Part shown: piece by piece, positions 63,218-64,000 of the stretch
Layout of the letters: each line of letters begins with the position of its first letter
How positions within the stretch are numbered: the first letter of the stretch is position 1
Assembly (NCBI GenBank): GCA_964292325.1
Contig: CAXYVG010000006.1
Span: 1-64,000 of the forward strand
From: CTSoil-075 sp964292325
GTDB lineage: Bacteria; Bacillota; Negativicutes; DSM-13327
Length of the DNA: 64,000 bases
Direction of reading: 5' to 3'
The notes under the pieces: generated by a model
Databases searched by the model: none
What the model was told of the DNA's origin: nothing
Seen by the model: only the letters and a program-made list of their open reading frames with translations
Made by a program: the position numbers and the translations under genes

Positions 63218-63332
63218 TAGTTTTTCCTTTCCCCCGGTCAGCTTTTAAGGTCCGATACTTTTCCAGAAGATAACGGTAACAATTTGAACGTCCCTCTTTT
63301 GCTGAGTCGCCGGGAATAAAAGTCACACGCAT
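63132..63332 (-). CDS. Small protein overlapping the recombinase start
   Basis: 66 residues from ATG 63332, which has a perfect AAGGAGG. MRVTFIPGDSAKEGRSNCYR, then YLLEKYRTLKADRGKGK looks like a true protein start; the last third overlaps the recombinase gene in another frame. Being translated first and coupled to the recombinase, it could be a regulator or directionality factor. Family not recognised. Confidence 0.5.
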   Translation of the reverse strand: MRVTFIPGDSAKEGRSNCYRYLLEKYRTLKADRGKGKTNDSNLRESIDRRSSEARLQPRRSNSRMP

Positions 63333-63423
63333 CAAATTCGCCTCCTTATCTCATTGATATGCAACCGGCTGGTTTCCGATTACAACGGCAATGAGGAAAA
63401 AAGAGGACAACGTAGGGCGTTAG

Positions 63424-63454
63424 AAAAGCTTAGCACTCTTCATGCTAAGCTTTT
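63424..63454. terminator. Perfect hairpin at the right end of the element
   Basis: AAAAGCTTAGCA and TGCTAAGCTTTT around CTCTTCA, between the recombinase start region and the att core. It would insulate sigK-C from element transcription and overlaps the CTTTTGAC half-site. Confidence 0.75.
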
Positions 63455-63466
63455 GACTTTTATATA

Positions 63467-63478
63467 GAAATCTTAATG
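63467..63478 (+). other. Right attachment core inside sigK
   Basis: GAAATCTTAATG continues in frame into CATCTTAGA, giving E-I-L-M-H-L-R. B. subtilis sigma-K reads the same at the point where its skin element is inserted. Identical to 5704-5715. Confidence 0.78.
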
Positions 63479-63829
63479 CATCTTAGAAGCACAAGGCGTA
63501 CTCGAGCAGAAGTGAGTCTATATGACCCGATTGGTGTTGATAAGGAAGGTAATGAAATTACCCTAATTGATGTTCTCGGCACTGCTCCGGATGTAGTGGC
63601 GGAAGCTGTAGAAAATCAATGCGAAAATGAACGGTTGAGCAAACAGATTAATCGATTGAGCGGCAGGGAAAAATGGGTGCTAGAGATGCGATTTGGTATT
63701 CCGGACGGTGATCGGAAAACGCAACGGGATATTGCAAAAATGTTGGGCATTTCGAGATCTTATGTATCGAGAATAGAGAAGAAAGCGATAAATAAGTTAG
63801 GAGATCATTTGTCAGCGGATGATCATTAG
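63476..63829 (+). CDS. sigK: RNA polymerase sigma-K factor, C-terminal half (SpoIIIC)
   Basis: 117 residues from MHLRSTRRTRAEVSLYDPIG to the end; no ribosome site precedes ATG 63476, as it is an internal codon of sigK. GVDKEGNEITLIDVLGT and the region 4 helix-turn-helix KTQRDIAKMLGISRSYVSRI identify sigma-K. Region 2 (the N-terminal half, about 115 residues with the core-binding part) is missing and is not elsewhere in the window. Sigma-K drives late mother-cell genes, so the cell needs the interrupting DNA removed to make a complete coat and release spores. Confidence 0.95.
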   Translation: MHLRSTRRTRAEVSLYDPIGVDKEGNEITLIDVLGTAPDVVAEAVENQCENERLSKQINRLSGREKWVLEMRFGIPDGDRKTQRDIAKMLGISRSYVSRIEKKAINKLGDHLSADDH

Positions 63830-63910
63830 TTGTTAGAGTGCTTTTTAAAAGATAGGTAGGGGGATTTTCGCAACCGTTATGGTGAGAAGATCCTTCTTCT
63901 TTTGCTAAAC

Positions 63911-64000
63911 TTATATTCCCCAAATAGGCACAATCAAATTCTGGCTGTCAAACGCTGACAGCCTATCAGTCGTACAAAGCACAGCTCCTGTACCACGCTC
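63911..64000 (-). CDS. DUF4143 ATPase, C-terminal end (runs off the window)
   Basis: The last 90 bases match 9931-10020 with about five differences and encode the same end (CTTDRLSAFDSQNLIVPIWGI-like). Only the 3' end is seen; the rest lies beyond the right edge. It is outside the sigK element. Confidence 0.75.
   Translation of the reverse strand, partial: ERGTGAVLCTTDRLSAFDSQNLIVPIWGI

Noticed and set aside
1..64000. CRISPR array
   Set aside because: No regularly spaced short repeats and no cas genes; repeats found are inverted hairpins or two-copy att-type repeats.

Overview
The window reads as chromosome of a spore-forming, outer-membrane-bearing Firmicute (Negativicutes, most likely Sporomusaceae such as Pelosinus or Sporomusa). 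Two facts support this. The right end carries the C-terminal half of the mother-cell sporulation factor sigma-K. The conjugation machinery is of the diderm type, with VirB9, VirB10 and a lipoprotein. The DNA is AT-rich, with strong AGGAGG-type ribosome binding sites and SigA-type promoters. No database search was possible; all family calls are from reading the proteins.

Layout. 1-3.8 kb: ordinary chromosomal genes (hcp 3' part, a chemotaxis receptor, a hemerythrin) and an hsdR remnant. 3.9-5.7 kb: a large serine recombinase whose stop codon runs into the 12-bp sequence GAAATCTTAATG. 5.7-63.47 kb: one integrated element of about 57.8 kb. It ends at a second copy of the same 12 bp, exactly where sigK is cut (the codons for E-I-L-M of sigma-K). 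A second, SpoIVCA-like serine recombinase lies 250 bp inside that right end. After 63.48 kb come the sigK C-terminal half and the 3' end of an ATPase gene. The N-terminal half of sigK is not in the window, so the region probably holds at least two sigK-targeting (skin-like) elements in tandem, the left one only partly visible.

Inside the element. 6.4-17 kb is a patchwork: a DUF6076 gene, a possible nuclease/membrane toxin-like protein, broken ATPase and RloAB-type defence genes, a tRNA-Val, a HEPN protein, two group II intron scars, a membrane coiled-coil protein next to an Mrr-like nuclease, and tRNA 3' fragments. 17-19 kb has a Schlafen/AlbA-type protein. 19.6-38.2 kb is a complete Trb/VirB type IV secretion system, a probable oriT, an accessory RHH protein, the VirD4 coupling protein and a MobF (TrwC-like) relaxase-helicase, so the element is an ICE. 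38.5-44.3 kb carries a coiled-coil protein, a broken amidase, a very large helicase-nuclease with N-terminal repeats, and a Com-like zinc finger. 44.5-61 kb is a defence island: a SNF2 helicase/DUF1156 methylase/DUF499 ATPase trio, an IetAS-like AAA ATPase-subtilase pair behind a strong promoter with palindromic operators, a HEXXH peptidase, a HEPN-zinc protein and an HNH nuclease. A near-identical 40-bp tRNA-Val fragment at 16.32 kb and 61.42 kb brackets 45.1 kb of this, suggesting that an older tRNA-targeted element sits nested inside the sigK element.

Working picture (inference): an ICE loaded with phage-defence genes has used sigK as its integration site. Sporulation then depends on its excision in the mother cell, while the copy in the forespore genome stays intact.
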